Shown here: one piece after another, positions 41,955-52,288 of the stretch
Position numbering within the stretch: position 1 is the first letter of the stretch
Layout: every line of letters starts with the position of its first letter
Source: Methylococcales bacterium
GTDB taxonomy: Bacteria > Pseudomonadota > Gammaproteobacteria > Methylococcales > Methylomonadaceae
Assembly (NCBI GenBank): GCA_028714175.1
Contig: JAQTMV010000008.1
Location: forward strand, 1-52,412
Length of the DNA: 52,412 bases
Reading direction: 5' to 3'
Program-made: the position numbers and the translations under genes
Notes under the pieces: model-generated
The model's input: the letters and a program-made list of their open reading frames with translations, nothing else
The model's database searches: none
Told to the model about the DNA's origin: nothing

Positions 41955-43001
41955 TTAGTGCCGAGTGCTTAGTGCTTCTTCTTTTCTAACATCTTCGACA
42001 TTGCTTTGCAATAAAAAAGATCTTTGCAAAGCTTTGAGTACAACCACAAACTCATCTATGAGTTCTATAGTTCGACGTCCTGTCTTAGGTAAAGTGGGTG
42101 CCATTTCAACTATGGCGGGGGTTAATGTTCGTAAATCCTGAGTGATTTGTGCCAGATTACTCAAAATTTTTGTCATATCACTCTCCAAGCCAGGCGCTTT
42201 GGCTTTAAGCATGGGTAGTACATCATTAAACTCCTGAGTGAGTTGTGCCAAATTATTCACAATTATTTTCATATCGCGTCCCAATTCCGGCGCATTTTTC
42301 TTAACTACAGGCAAAACAGCATTCACCTCATTGGTGAGGAGCTTCGTATTTTCTAAAACGATTTCCATATTATTATGCTTTGTAGCCTGCTGACTAAGCG
42401 TGGCTAGTCCTATTCCCATATCGTTAAGATTGTTAACTAATGGTTCCAGCTTATCAAAAATCCTTACGATACTTTTTGTTCTGTCTTTGTCAGAAAAAGC
42501 ATGTACCAGGATTTTTAAATTATCGACTATTTCCGTCATACCTTCCATGTTAGCTATTAGCTTCTTATTGCCAAGAATGGTCATGAAATCTATGGTTTCA
42601 CTAGAGGGAAGCAAACTATTTTCAGGAAGCACTGGAGTTTCATTTTTGCCGACCGTAATATTAAGCACCCGCTCACCAACGATAAAAGGACGGACGAGTT
42701 GAACCTTACTATCTTGACGTATAAATTCAGCAAATTTTTTTAAAACTGTAAAAGTGACTTTTATCTTATTCTCTTGCTGGATATCAACATCTTCAACAGA
42801 TCCGGCACGTTAACCTGCAATTTGAACTTTTGTCCCGGAATGAATACCCTCGGCATTTTCAAAAACTGTTGAAAATTGAACTTCTTGCGCGAACCATCCC
42901 TTCTGAATGGCAACAAAGATCGCTATTGCAAAACCTCCGATGATAGCCACACTGACAAATAACCCTGCCGCTCTTTCAAATTTATTAAATTTATTAATCA
43001 T
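41955..43001 (-). pseudogene. MCE/MlaD-type lipid-transport protein, nonsense-mutated
   Basis: A continuous frame of about 348 codons interrupted once. The N-terminal part has one transmembrane helix (AAGLFVSVAIIGGFAIAIFV) and the MCE start (VQFSTVFENAEGIHSGTKVQ). A TAA at 42810-42812 then falls in VQIAG-stop-RAGSVEDV, exactly where the family has leucine. The rest continues in the same frame with repeated helical segments (VLPVVKKNAPELGRDM, MLKAKAPGLESDM) and a typical C-terminal end (LKALQRSFLLQSNVEDVRKE). A single-base change from TTA to TAA would explain it. MCE proteins bind lipids between the membranes; this copy would make only a 63-residue fragment unless read through. Confidence 0.88.
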
Positions 43002-43039
43002 AAGCTTATCGTTGTTATTTTACAGTGCGATCAGTCGCT

Positions 43040-43813
43040 TTAATGCTTGAATTCATGCATAGTAATAAGTTTGGTTCCTTCTATATAAATAGAGGTGTAA
43101 TCAAAATATGAAAAAAATGATTCATCGAACGAAGTGATAAATATCGTATGCAAATTCCCATTATTTATTTGTTCACGCAACAGTTCAGCGTACATTTGTT
43201 GAATTTCTGTTGAAACCCTGATATTTGGATCATCTAATAATAAAACCTCTGGTTTCATTATGACAGCCCTGATTAAAACTGTTATTTTTCTATGACTTGG
43301 CGAAACATAAGCAATTCTTAGATCCTTATACTTCATAAGATCGAATCGGTCCATTAACGTAAGAACGTGATCTGTGGCTTCTTGCTGTGAACAAAATTTA
43401 TGGTAATTTAATGGCAAAACAAGATTTTCAAAAAGGGTTCGATTACATATTAATCCGCCCATGCCAAACCCGTACCCTATACGAAGACGGAAAGGCAAAA
43501 ACTCTTCAAAAGACATCTTTTCAACGGGTATCCCATTAATTAAATAACTACCCGAAGTGGGAATTTGCAGACCCGCTAAAATTTGTAAAAGTGTTGAACT
43601 TCCTGAACCAAGTGTACCGCGGATTACAACTATTTCCGCTTGACGGGATGCCGTCCTTCTCCTCTCGATTGTTTGACTGTGAGACGCTTTATCTTGACTA
43701 CTTCTACTATTAAATACCGGAAATACAAAATTTATATTTTTTAGGAGAGGTTCTTGTCCTTCATAATGGAAGGACAAATTTTCAAAACCAAGTGATTTTA
43801 TCAGTCTGCTCAT
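43040..43813 (-). CDS. MlaF-like ABC ATPase with degenerate active site
   Basis: A 257-residue ABC ATPase that would pair with the permease upstream. The fold is recognisable, but key motifs are altered. Walker A reads GTLGSGSSTLL, with serine in place of the essential lysine. The signature motif (normally LSGGQ/M) reads YVSPSHRK. Walker B is VLLLDDPN with aspartate instead of the catalytic glutamate. A low-complexity charged insert (SQDKASHSQTIERRRTASRQ) precedes Walker A. The frame is open, but the protein is unlikely to hydrolyse ATP. It overlaps the permease stop by 4 bases. Confidence 0.85.
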   Translation of the reverse strand: MSRLIKSLGFENLSFHYEGQEPLLKNINFVFPVFNSRSSQDKASHSQTIERRRTASRQAEIVVIRGTLGSGSSTLLQILAGLQIPTSGSYLINGIPVEKMSFEEFLPFRLRIGYGFGMGGLICNRTLFENLVLPLNYHKFCSQQEATDHVLTLMDRFDLMKYKDLRIAYVSPSHRKITVLIRAVIMKPEVLLLDDPNIRVSTEIQQMYAELLREQINNGNLHTIFITSFDESFFSYFDYTSIYIEGTKLITMHEFKH

Positions 43814-44625
43814 CCTTCACCGATTAATATCAATTGTTGAAAATAAAAGAGTATAGAAATTAACAAATTAAATAAAGTAACATAGAAGATACAATCTACG
43901 ACCGATTTAGTGACTACTTGCGGAACTTCATGGTGACTTCTTTTCACTTCAAGTCCTTGATAACAACTTATTGAAAAAATTATAATTCCGCTAAAAACAG
44001 TTTTTATTAAAAATAAAAAAAAATCTTCTATCGTAAGGGCGTGTACCAAAGAGTCTAAAAAGAACTCTAAAGGCATTTCATTGATCATGCGAGTTAATAA
44101 GAAACCACCAATAAGCGCAATAACAACAAAATAAAAACATAAGCCAACAACACTTATAACGCCGCCAAAAATACGCGGAAATACTATAAAACTTAAAGGG
44201 TTGATACCTAGAGATTCGAGCGCTTCAATTTCATGATTTGCACGCATGTTCCCAACTTCTATTGCCACTGCAGTTCCTGAGCGAGCAATGACTACAAGAG
44301 CTGTGAGCAACGGGCCAATTTCACGCACTATGATGACTACTAATAAATTACCAATCAACTCAGAACCATCCAACAAAGAAAGCTCAGATGAACTTTATAA
44401 TATTGTAATAGAGCCGGTTGCCAAAGCTATCACACTGATTAAAGGCATAGCTTGACAACCGGTAAAATAAATTTGTGCTGAAAGCACATTTATAACACTC
44501 GCCATGCCTTGAACCTGACCGAAAAAAGTGGCGCGAATCGACAGATATATCATAAGCAATACTCGTAAAATGTATTGAATATTTGAAATTAACAATCGAC
44601 CAATTTTGTCAATGCAAGTAATCAC
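43810..44625 (-). pseudogene. MlaE-type permease, nonsense-mutated
   Basis: Starting with GTG at 44625, the first 76 codons encode the N-terminal part of an MlaE/YrbE permease (MASVINVLSAQIYFTGCQAM). A TAA at 44395-44397 then stops the frame. The same frame goes straight on as LSLLDGSELIGNLLVVIIVR and REIGPLLTALVVIARSGTAV, followed by the family's EIEALESLGINP loop and further transmembrane helices to 43810. One CAA-to-TAA change would produce this. The 3' part may restart at an internal Met but would lack the first helices. Confidence 0.87.
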
Positions 44626-44711
44626 CGTTTAGCCCTGCTTTTCTTTCAAAAGACCTTTTCAATATTGCTATTCCTAAAAAAATATCCAACTAAAAGTTAC
44701 GACGCATTAAA

Positions 44712-46583
44712 TTATTCAGCTCCCAACGCCTTAAATACCGCATCAACCGGATCGGAATAAAAACTGGTTTGGAATTTGGCGAATAATTCGCCCCTGACGG
44801 TTGGGATGTCGCTGACGCTAGCCATCGGCAATAATATCCGTTTACCGCCTGAATCAAACGCCATTTGCAGAGTTTCCGCCAAGTTCTCAACGGGGATAAT
44901 GTTCCCGCCTAAGGTCATGGTACCTAATATGACCATCTGACTTTGGACCGTTTTATTAAGAACGCCTGAGCAAAAAGCAATAAACCCGGCCATGGTTAAG
45001 GTGAGCGAAGGACCGCTATTGTGCAATTCGATTAAATGCAAATGATAGTCGTGATCTGCCGCTTTAGCAGAACCGCTGACTCTGGAAATATTGCCTTTGT
45101 AATAATCAAATCCAACTTTTATGGCTTCTTTAGCCTGGGTGTTGCTGCCAAAGCCGGAAAGATTCAGTTTGCCGTTACCCGCTGTCATTTGGGTTTCAAT
45201 TTTAATTGTTCTTTAACACGGCGACGGGTTTCCAGGGCATATTCCAAGCATTGTGCGACGGCTGCCTTGTCGTAATCGCCATGGGGATGAGCAGCTTTAA
45301 TAAACCCGATACCGTGCGCCTGACGGCAATGGTATCGCGTTGATTCAGGTTGTTGCCCAGCTTGAAATATTTATCGATGGCATCGGAAAAACTGCGTTTA
45401 CGCATTTCCCGCATAAACTCGGCCAGATAATCGACAATCAAACCATACTGATTAGTAAAAAACTCCGGCCGCATTTTGGGAATTTCCCAGCCGGGAATGT
45501 AGGCATGGAATCGGTCAAAAATGCGGTATCAATCATCACATCCGGGAAGGGCGTCAATAAGTGACTGCTTTTAACCAGCGTATCAACGGATTGATTGATA
45601 TTGCCGACAAACACCATACTGGCAGAAGCCACGATCGAATCGCGGCCTCTGGCGAATGAACCGGAGGCCATAAAGTCTTTCATAATCTGGATGCCGTCTT
45701 TATCCTTAAACGAGATACCGGCCACTTCATCGAAAGCCACGACATCCCATAAACCGACCAGACCAATCGATTGACGACCCAGATTATAAAAAAGATTGGC
45801 GACGGTTGTCTGACCACCGGAAATCAAAATACTATTGGGGCTGACTTCCTTATAAATATGATTTTTTCCGGTGCCGCGCGGACCCAACTCACAGACATTA
45901 TAATTATTCTCAACAAAGGGAATCATCCGTGCCAGCAGATGCCATTTAGCCCGTTCAGTAAAATGCATAGGTTCCATGCCGATGGAGCGCAGCAACACAT
46001 CCAGCCATTGCTCAGCATCAAAAGCCTTGCGCCCTTCAAATAAGACGTCCATATCCATATTGGGCATTTGGATGGGTTTTAATTCGGTGACTTGAAAAGG
46101 CGATCCGGCCTGACCCTCTTCAAAATAATACTTCAGGGTAATAATGCACCAGATACCCCCGGCCAACAGTTTTTCATAGTCTTTAACGGTGCGGTCGGAA
46201 ATTTCAACGCCTTTGACACCCAGATTGGACAAGATGGCTTCATAGACATCACGCCGTTCATTAAGCATAACGGTGACTTTATCAATCACCTTGTAGCTGC
46301 CACTTTCCCTGATTTTGGATTTGACCTTCCCGGCCTCATCAGGCCGGACATAGTTATCCGCCAAAATGCGCTTAACGTTCTTCAAGCCAGCCTGAATGGT
46401 TTCTTCATCATCACTGGCACAATACATCCCAAGCAAATATTCCAGCACATAAACCGGCACATTGGCGCCTTCCTTGATCAGCTTGGTTAAATCCTTGCGA
46501 ACGACTTTACCGGCAAAATGTTGGTTTAATAAGGTATCCAGACTGTTGTCCCTATCGTCAGCGTTTACAGTGTCGTTCATCAT
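44712..46583 (-). pseudogene. brxL: BrxL, BREX Lon-like AAA protein, with two frameshifts
   Basis: BrxL is the DNA-translocating AAA+ protein with a Lon-like C-terminal domain in type 1 BREX phage defence. The N-terminal part (46583 to about 45520) is typical, including ELGPRGTGKNH, ISGGQTTVANLFYN and Walker B VVAFDEVAGI. The frame then breaks: one T is missing from a T run near 45517-45521, after which FDRFHAYIPGWEIPKMRPEF continues in another frame. A second one-base deletion near 45285 moves to HPHGDYDKAAVAQCLEYALE, then MTAGNGKLNLSGFG and the Lon-like domain (LGTMTLGGNIIPVENLAE) to 44712. Walker A ends KN instead of KS. Homopolymer sequencing error could explain the first break but less easily the second. 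Confidence 0.88.
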
Positions 46584-46588
46584 CCATC

Positions 46589-49195
46589 CTAAAAATCGTT
46601 ACTGAATGCCAGATCAACCTTCACTGGCGCACGCAGCACTTCTACCTTGGTTGCTGCATCACGGGCAACCAGATAATAGTCTTTGTTACGGTCATAAGAA
46701 CCCGATAACACCGTTAGCAACAGCGAACGTTTGCGTTCATCAAGCAGTTGCGAGCTGCTATCGAAGGTGACGGTCTGTTCATCACTGATAAGGCGGTCAC
46801 CATCACGCAAAGAGATCACTAATGCACGAGGTAATACACGTTCAGAGACTGCCTCGTTCTGGATAAACTCATAACGTTGGGTATTAGTAACGACCTTGTT
46901 GGATGCCCCCAATAAACTGATACTGACTATCCTGGTTTTAGCTAGCTCCGATTCTGTTGAACGGATCGCAATGACCGGAACAACTATTTCCTGCGGCATG
47001 GCACTACCATGAACAAATCGTGCGCCACCGGTAAAATGAAACCGGTTTGCGCCTTTAGGTATCCAGAAATCGAGACTGCGTTCCGGTTCAGTCCCGGCTG
47101 TCAATGCGGTGTTTCCAGACCAGGCTTTAGCATTGCAACCGATACCTTGCCCCAATAAATAACGTTTTTTCGCCACTAACGACCCTTCCGGTTTTTCAGA
47201 AAGTGTTGATTTATCGGCTTCTTCCAACGCCGATTCCTGGTACATAAAACCGTGATCGGCAGTTACCAGGACATTATAGCCATTCAGACTATTGACGATA
47301 AAACCGACCAATTGGGCAAGCTCAATGACGGTATCGGCGGCGGCCTCAAAGGTTTTGGTCTCGGAAGACTGTTTATCGCCAATCAAATCAATACGGTCAT
47401 GGTAAATATAAATCAATCGGCGTTCACGAACGAATTCCCGGCCTTTATCTTTACCCATTGCCAACAAATCTTCGGCTTTAATGGCAGCCCCGGAATACGC
47501 CGCCAAATAAGCGTTGCGTTGTTCCATTGAAGAGACCGGCTTGCCATCGGCTATCAGCTCCAGGCTGCTGTTAATTTTATATGCCAGGGTTTGATGAGGT
47601 AACAGCGATGCCATGCCCAAACCGGTATAACTGGGCAATACCCCTAATAGACTGGATAGTGCCGCTTTAAACCGGCTCTTACTATTGATAACCTGAACCA
47701 GTTCCTCTGCCACTTCGAAACGAAACGCATCGGAAATGATGACAAAGACCCGTTTAGTGCCTCCGTCAGACAAAGGCAATACGACTTTATCAAAAAAGTT
47801 CTGCTGATTGATGCTGCCGGGTATCAGCCAGCATGACAGCAATCCTGCCTCGCCTTCCAGAATCTTGGCCCAGGCCGAACTTAACTGGGGGATAAACCAG
47901 CCTGAATAAGCCGCTTCAATACGTTGCTTTAATTCATGCAAAACCGCCCAACCCATAGGTTCGACAAATTCGGTAGCGCGGTTAAAGTGTCGATAGAGTT
48001 GATCAAAACGATATAACTCCGCTTGATAAGTGGAAACCCCCGCCTCACTTGAAGCAAAACTAAAACCCTCCCGGTATTGATCCTTTAAGGTTAAAAAGTG
48101 TGTTGCAGCTTCCAGCGCATCATAACTGGCAGCCAAAGCACGGTTCACCTCATTGGCATTAGCCAGAATTTGATTAGCCCAGTGACCATCCCTACGCCGT
48201 GCAATCAGCGTCAGTACAGAATCCATCGCTGCTCCCGCACCACCCAGAATCCTATCCTTCAAATCACTGATGATACGGCGTTCAACTTCTTCAAACGTCA
48301 TCACCTCGGATAAGTCATCAGCTGAGAGTCCACCCAATAAATGAATCAACTCCAAATCCCGTCCAACCGCCGCTGTAATGAGGTTGTAACTTGTATAGTG
48401 CGCTAAATCAGATCGCCATCGTGAAGCAAACACCGACGCATTAGCGGCGAGGTTACGTTCAGGCAGTATAAAATGCTTCAATGCTTCAGCGGGCTCACCC
48501 ATGAATGAACGGGAAAAATCAGTCACCAGAATACGAAACAATAAATCACGCAAACCCGGTTCAGTCTCGGCATAACCCAGCTGTGTTTTTGCCAATAGCC
48601 AAAAGGCATCCTCCAGATCATTAGCGACGATGTCCTGCCAGATTTTCGGCTGAGCATTGAGATTAACTTGACCATCACCAACCAAGGTTGCAAACAAGCG
48701 TTGCAGAATAGAGAACAATTCCGGCTGGTCGGCACGGGTTAAAACCGCCAACATTTTCCGGTCAAGGTCGTCAGCATTATCGCTGGCAACCACCAGACGT
48801 TTTAAGCGCTCAACCCTTTCTTTAGCACGAAAAAACTTGGCTCGCTCTTTTAAATGCCCGCGTAAAGTGTGCGAAACCAGACCTAAATCATCCAGCAAGA
48901 TGGATGTCGAATCGGCTTTAAAGGATTTACTGCGTAACCGGATATCCAATAACCAATCCTTATTTGGGTCTGGTTCTGGTTGAGTGCTATAAAGCAGCCA
49001 ACACTGCTCAGGTTGGCGTTCAATAGCCATTTTAATTTGTAGCGCAGGTGTCTCCTGCAAACGGACAAAATTGACATTATCCAGGGCGAGATTATCCACC
49101 GTTGCTGAAAACTCACCTTCCTGATCATGCCAAAACACAATAGGATGCGAGGCAAACAAGACAGCCAGGGGATCGGTGATGCGTTGTAGGCTCAT
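46589..49195 (-). CDS. pglZ: BREX-1 alkaline-phosphatase-superfamily protein PglZ
   Basis: An 868-residue PglZ of the BREX type 1 kind, an essential component whose phosphatase-like domain has uncertain activity in vivo. The N-terminus (VLFASHPIVFWHDQEGEFS) and the core metal motifs KRVFVIISDAFRFEVAEEL (about residue 470) and VLVTADHGFMYQESALEEAD (about residue 645) are intact, as is the DFWIPKGANRFHFTGGARFV region. The frame is undamaged, unlike its neighbours. It overlaps the 94-residue gene upstream by 4 bases and precedes brxL by 5 bases, so all were one transcript. Confidence 0.95.
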   Translation of the reverse strand: MSLQRITDPLAVLFASHPIVFWHDQEGEFSATVDNLALDNVNFVRLQETPALQIKMAIERQPEQCWLLYSTQPEPDPNKDWLLDIRLRSKSFKADSTSILLDDLGLVSHTLRGHLKERAKFFRAKERVERLKRLVVASDNADDLDRKMLAVLTRADQPELFSILQRLFATLVGDGQVNLNAQPKIWQDIVANDLEDAFWLLAKTQLGYAETEPGLRDLLFRILVTDFSRSFMGEPAEALKHFILPERNLAANASVFASRWRSDLAHYTSYNLITAAVGRDLELIHLLGGLSADDLSEVMTFEEVERRIISDLKDRILGGAGAAMDSVLTLIARRRDGHWANQILANANEVNRALAASYDALEAATHFLTLKDQYREGFSFASSEAGVSTYQAELYRFDQLYRHFNRATEFVEPMGWAVLHELKQRIEAAYSGWFIPQLSSAWAKILEGEAGLLSCWLIPGSINQQNFFDKVVLPLSDGGTKRVFVIISDAFRFEVAEELVQVINSKSRFKAALSSLLGVLPSYTGLGMASLLPHQTLAYKINSSLELIADGKPVSSMEQRNAYLAAYSGAAIKAEDLLAMGKDKGREFVRERRLIYIYHDRIDLIGDKQSSETKTFEAAADTVIELAQLVGFIVNSLNGYNVLVTADHGFMYQESALEEADKSTLSEKPEGSLVAKKRYLLGQGIGCNAKAWSGNTALTAGTEPERSLDFWIPKGANRFHFTGGARFVHGSAMPQEIVVPVIAIRSTESELAKTRIVSISLLGASNKVVTNTQRYEFIQNEAVSERVLPRALVISLRDGDRLISDEQTVTFDSSSQLLDERKRSLLLTVLSGSYDRNKDYYLVARDAATKVEVLRAPVKVDLAFSNDF

Positions 49196-49476
49196 GCTAA
49201 CCCCAGTTCAAGGACATGCAGTCGTTTGATGGACCCATCGTTAATTAGAGCATTGAGAATGTTTCGATTATTAATTTCCATATCCGAAACCACATGACCA
49301 CCGATTGAATAATAATTGGGTATTCCCAAAGCACGGTTGTGTGCTTGGGCACGACGGACAGCGACATTGCCTATAGCCATCAAATCCATGGCTTCGGATA
49401 ACACCTCCACATCGGTGACAGGTTCGAATGGCTCTTGTTTCATAGTGTTAGGTGTAGTTGTAGTTTTGACAGGCAT
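49192..49476 (-). CDS. Small hypothetical protein in the BREX operon
   Basis: A 94-residue protein of unknown function. It has an acidic N-terminal tail and a central segment GNVAVRRAQAHNRALGIPNY followed by YSIGGHVVSDMEINNR; I have a vague sense of similar small proteins next to mobile or toxin genes but cannot name a family. An alternative start is the Met at 49443. It lies 9 bases after the antitoxin stop and overlaps pglZ by 4 bases, so it is translationally tied to both. Confidence 0.7.
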   Translation of the reverse strand: MPVKTTTTPNTMKQEPFEPVTDVEVLSEAMDLMAIGNVAVRRAQAHNRALGIPNYYSIGGHVVSDMEINNRNILNALINDGSIKRLHVLELGLA

Positions 49477-49485
49477 AAAAACTGA

Positions 49486-49764
49486 TTAGGACACAACGAG
49501 TTTGCAGCCCAGCGCCTCGACGATTTTAGCGATGGTTTCAAATCGGGGATTGCCGTCTTCTGCCAACGATTTGTAAAGGCTAGCCCGCGACACTCCAGCT
49601 TGTTTAGCGACTTCGGTCATGCCCTTGGCGCGGGCTGCGGTGTTAAGCGCGTGGATAAAATCGGAAGGGCTGCCGTTGCTTGCCGTTTCCCGCAAAAAGT
49701 CACGGATATCGGCATCCGTCTCCAAGTGTTCGGCAATGTCAAAGGCGGTTATGGTTTCAGTCAT
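49486..49764 (-). CDS. HigA-like antitoxin
   Basis: A 92-residue helix-turn-helix antitoxin of the HigA/HI1420 type that would neutralise the RelE-like toxin encoded just before it. The HTH is TEVAKQAGVSRASLYKSLAE, followed by FETIAKIVEALGCKLVV, a typical C-terminus. It begins 3 bases after the toxin stop. Toxin-first order is usual for this subfamily. It would also repress the pair by binding upstream of the toxin. Confidence 0.9.
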   Translation of the reverse strand: MTETITAFDIAEHLETDADIRDFLRETASNGSPSDFIHALNTAARAKGMTEVAKQAGVSRASLYKSLAEDGNPRFETIAKIVEALGCKLVVS

Positions 49765-49767
49765 GGT

Positions 49768-50076
49768 CTAATCCTCCAAGGTGTTCAAAATGGCTTTGGC
49801 TTTTTCAATATCCCTGTCTTGGCTGGATTTGTCCCCACAGGCCAGCAGCAAGACAATCCGCTGATTGCGGATCGTGTAATACACCCTGATGCCACCGCCA
49901 AAGAAGCAGCGTAATTCAAACAAATTGGCTGACAAAGCTTTGGTATCGCCAAAACTACCGTTTTCAACTCGTGCTAACCTAGACAACACTTGGTTTCTAA
50001 CTGTTCTGTCTTTCAGTTTGGAAAACCAGTGATTGAAGGTTTGTGTGCTTTGCAATTCGTATTTCATAGCGGTCAT
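49768..50076 (-). CDS. RelE/HigB-like toxin
   Basis: A 102-residue toxin of the RelE/ParE superfamily (the HI1419/HigB-like addiction-module killer group), expected to cleave mRNA on the ribosome. Motifs: FNHWFSKLKDRTVRNQVLSR, FGDTKALSANLFELRCFFGG, GIRVYYTIRNQRIVLLLACG and the C-terminal DRDIEKAKAIL. The Met at 50076 or the one at 50067 could start it. Intact, unlike the BREX genes around it. Confidence 0.92.
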   Translation of the reverse strand: MTAMKYELQSTQTFNHWFSKLKDRTVRNQVLSRLARVENGSFGDTKALSANLFELRCFFGGGIRVYYTIRNQRIVLLLACGDKSSQDRDIEKAKAILNTLED

Positions 50077-50281
50077 TGTTTCTTAAAGGATACAAAAGTC
50101 AAGCCTTTGATACCTTATAAGATGCATTTTTCACGTTGCCCGCGCTTCGCTCTGTTGGTAAAGCCCAGTCATCGGTGGGTTTGGTGTTTGCCACACGCAT
50201 GGGCAAACCTGTCTGTTTTGGTTAGTGGTGACTGGATTTTGGCGGGTATTCCCGGTATGACGGCTAAAGTAAGCAGTATTG
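50077..50281. other. Gap between pglX and the toxin gene
   Basis: This 205-bp gap interrupts what is otherwise a tightly packed operon and probably contains the toxin-antitoxin promoter and operator. A plus-strand frame through it reads DWILAGIPGMTAK, the sort of peptide given by small dispersed repeats of the GGAATGACGG type, so a degenerate repeat may be present around 50225-50260. No clear terminator for pglX. Confidence 0.4.
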
Positions 50282-52288
50282 TCACTCATCTTTTCCCCCA
50301 GTCACTGCCTTCACCTCAGCCAGCAAATCGCCAAACTTGCCGTAGTTTACTTTTACGCCATCATCCAGGTCGAGCTGGATGCGTAGGTCGGCATAGTGGC
50401 GGAGTTTTTCGTCGTAGGCGAGCAGTTCGACGTGTTTTTTCTTGAGCTTTTCGATGTCTTTGTTCAGCCTGTTGCGTGTCGCATTGGAAGCGGCTACGGC
50501 GGCATCTTTTTCCAGCATCTCGATACGGGACTGGATTTTACCGGTCAGCGGCACGACATATTCGGCGCGCATCCGGGCGAGTGTGCTTTCGTGGTAACGG
50601 TGCAAGTAAACCAAGGCCTGGAAAGCACCTTGTTTACCGCTGGAAAATAGCCAATAAATCAGGCGTTTTTTGTAGGTTTGCAGGTGGTCTTTAAAGAAGC
50701 TGCCAGCAAGATAGCGGCGGATGGTCTCAATGGGAGTTTCGTTGCCTTTTTGACCTAAGCTTTCCGCCAGCCAGGCGATATTTTCGTCCAGCGTTTCTGC
50801 ATTCCACAACGCCAGCAAAAACTCACGGATGCGGTTGGCGGCATCGTCTTCAAACCATAGCTCATCGGTGATTGGTACAATGCCGTCGGCATCGGCGGAG
50901 AAAGTGTTGTAGCGGTCAGGGTCAAAACCGACGTTGCCGGCTTGGGCGTAGATCAAGCCCGGTTTATTCAGGCTGTAACGTCCCATCATGCAGCCGATGG
51001 CGTAGGAAATTAGCCTTTGGCAGTCTTTTTCTCGGTCAGCGCGTGCTAGGGTTATTTGTTCTTCGGGAACATCGGGTGAAAGTTCGTCTTGTAGGCCGAA
51101 GGCTTTGATGAAGAAGTGATTGTTGTCATTTTCCAACGATTGCATTCGTTCAATATTTACTCTAGCTCGCCTAGCCCAAATGTCCCACGATTGTTGGATG
51201 TTATTGGCTTTGATTGGCGCAACGCACCATGATAAGGCGTCAAAACCCCATGAGGTTTCATTTGCGTCCCAATCTTGTTTAGCCAATGCAACACACTCAC
51301 CAGCGTTATTTGCCACATTGCCGCTGGGTAAGACAATCGGGATTTCTCCCATCTGCCCCGGTTTGAAATGAAGGGTTGGGCACAGAATGTCCACGAATAC
51401 TGTGGCAACGCACGAGTTTAGTGCTGCCAATATTTCTAACTCCAAATCTTGAGATATACGGTAGGCACCTACACCAACAACATCGTGGATAAAGCCGTTG
51501 TCATTCTTTCGAACCGACAGTAGTCCGCCTCCGATATCACTCCAAGTAATAGAGGGAAGAAAAAAATACTCGGTATTAAATATTCGTCTGGACCAATGCG
51601 TTGTATTGGGATCGGATGGGTTATTCACGACGGCAACTTTGATCTCCAGCCCGTCGCTCTCCCAATTCACTACAAATTCGTTATTGCCATACCATTTACG
51701 GAAGCGTCCACCTTTCGTGTATGGAAACCATTTCTTTTTTGAAGTGATTGAATCATGAATATTTGAACATCCAAATCCAATATCATCGAAATTAACTTCG
51801 TTCCAAAAGCGAAGAAAACGGTTGTTATTAGAAGTGCCTATGCTAGACTTTATCTCTGAAAATTCACTTAACCGTTTATTGCCAAACGCTCTCGTTACGG
51901 CACTGGTCACCCAGTATGCTATCGGACAACCAGGTATCAGTTGGAACTGTGACTGACTGATGTGGGAATGCCTGTTTTTCCTGTCCAATAGGACTGTCTG
52001 CTTTTGTTCCTCTTCCCCGTCAGTGGCATTAATAAAAGTGGGGTAGTAATCACATATTTGATATGTTAAATAAGAAAACGCCGTCGACTGAACAACCTCA
52101 CCTGAAATTTCGCTGAAAGCACGAGGACCCAAATGAGCCATATTCTGAAAGGTTCCATTTTCAATGAGCCATCGGCGGAACTCTTCAAAGGAGGGGAGGA
52201 ACATCCACGAATGCATCCTTACGAATGAGACGTTGCCTCCTTGTTGCTTAGCAAAGACGATCGCTCTCTCGACAAACATTGCATATAG
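50282..52288 (-). pseudogene. pglX: BREX-1 methyltransferase PglX, C-terminal part, cut by an insertion
   Basis: About 669 codons of the BREX adenine-specific DNA methyltransferase PglX. The segment begins LYAMFVERAIVFAKQQGG and SFVRMHSWMFLPSFEEFRRW, which lie around the middle of a complete PglX of some 1,200 residues, and runs to the normal C-terminus (ADLRIQLDLDDGVKVNYGKF). The catalytic N-terminal half with the SAM-binding and NPPY motifs is absent. Reading upstream, homology ends at the Leu codon at 52286-52288 and the next in-frame codon is TGA, so the junction with the insertion sequence is there. The rest of pglX, and brxA-brxB-brxC, would lie beyond the right edge. Confidence 0.87.

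Noticed and set aside
41955..44625. An alternative genetic code with TAA read as an amino acid, to explain three in-frame TAA codons
   Set aside because: The positions would need different amino acids, other genes in the window end normally at TAA, and the ATPase in the same operon is independently degenerate, so gene decay is simpler.
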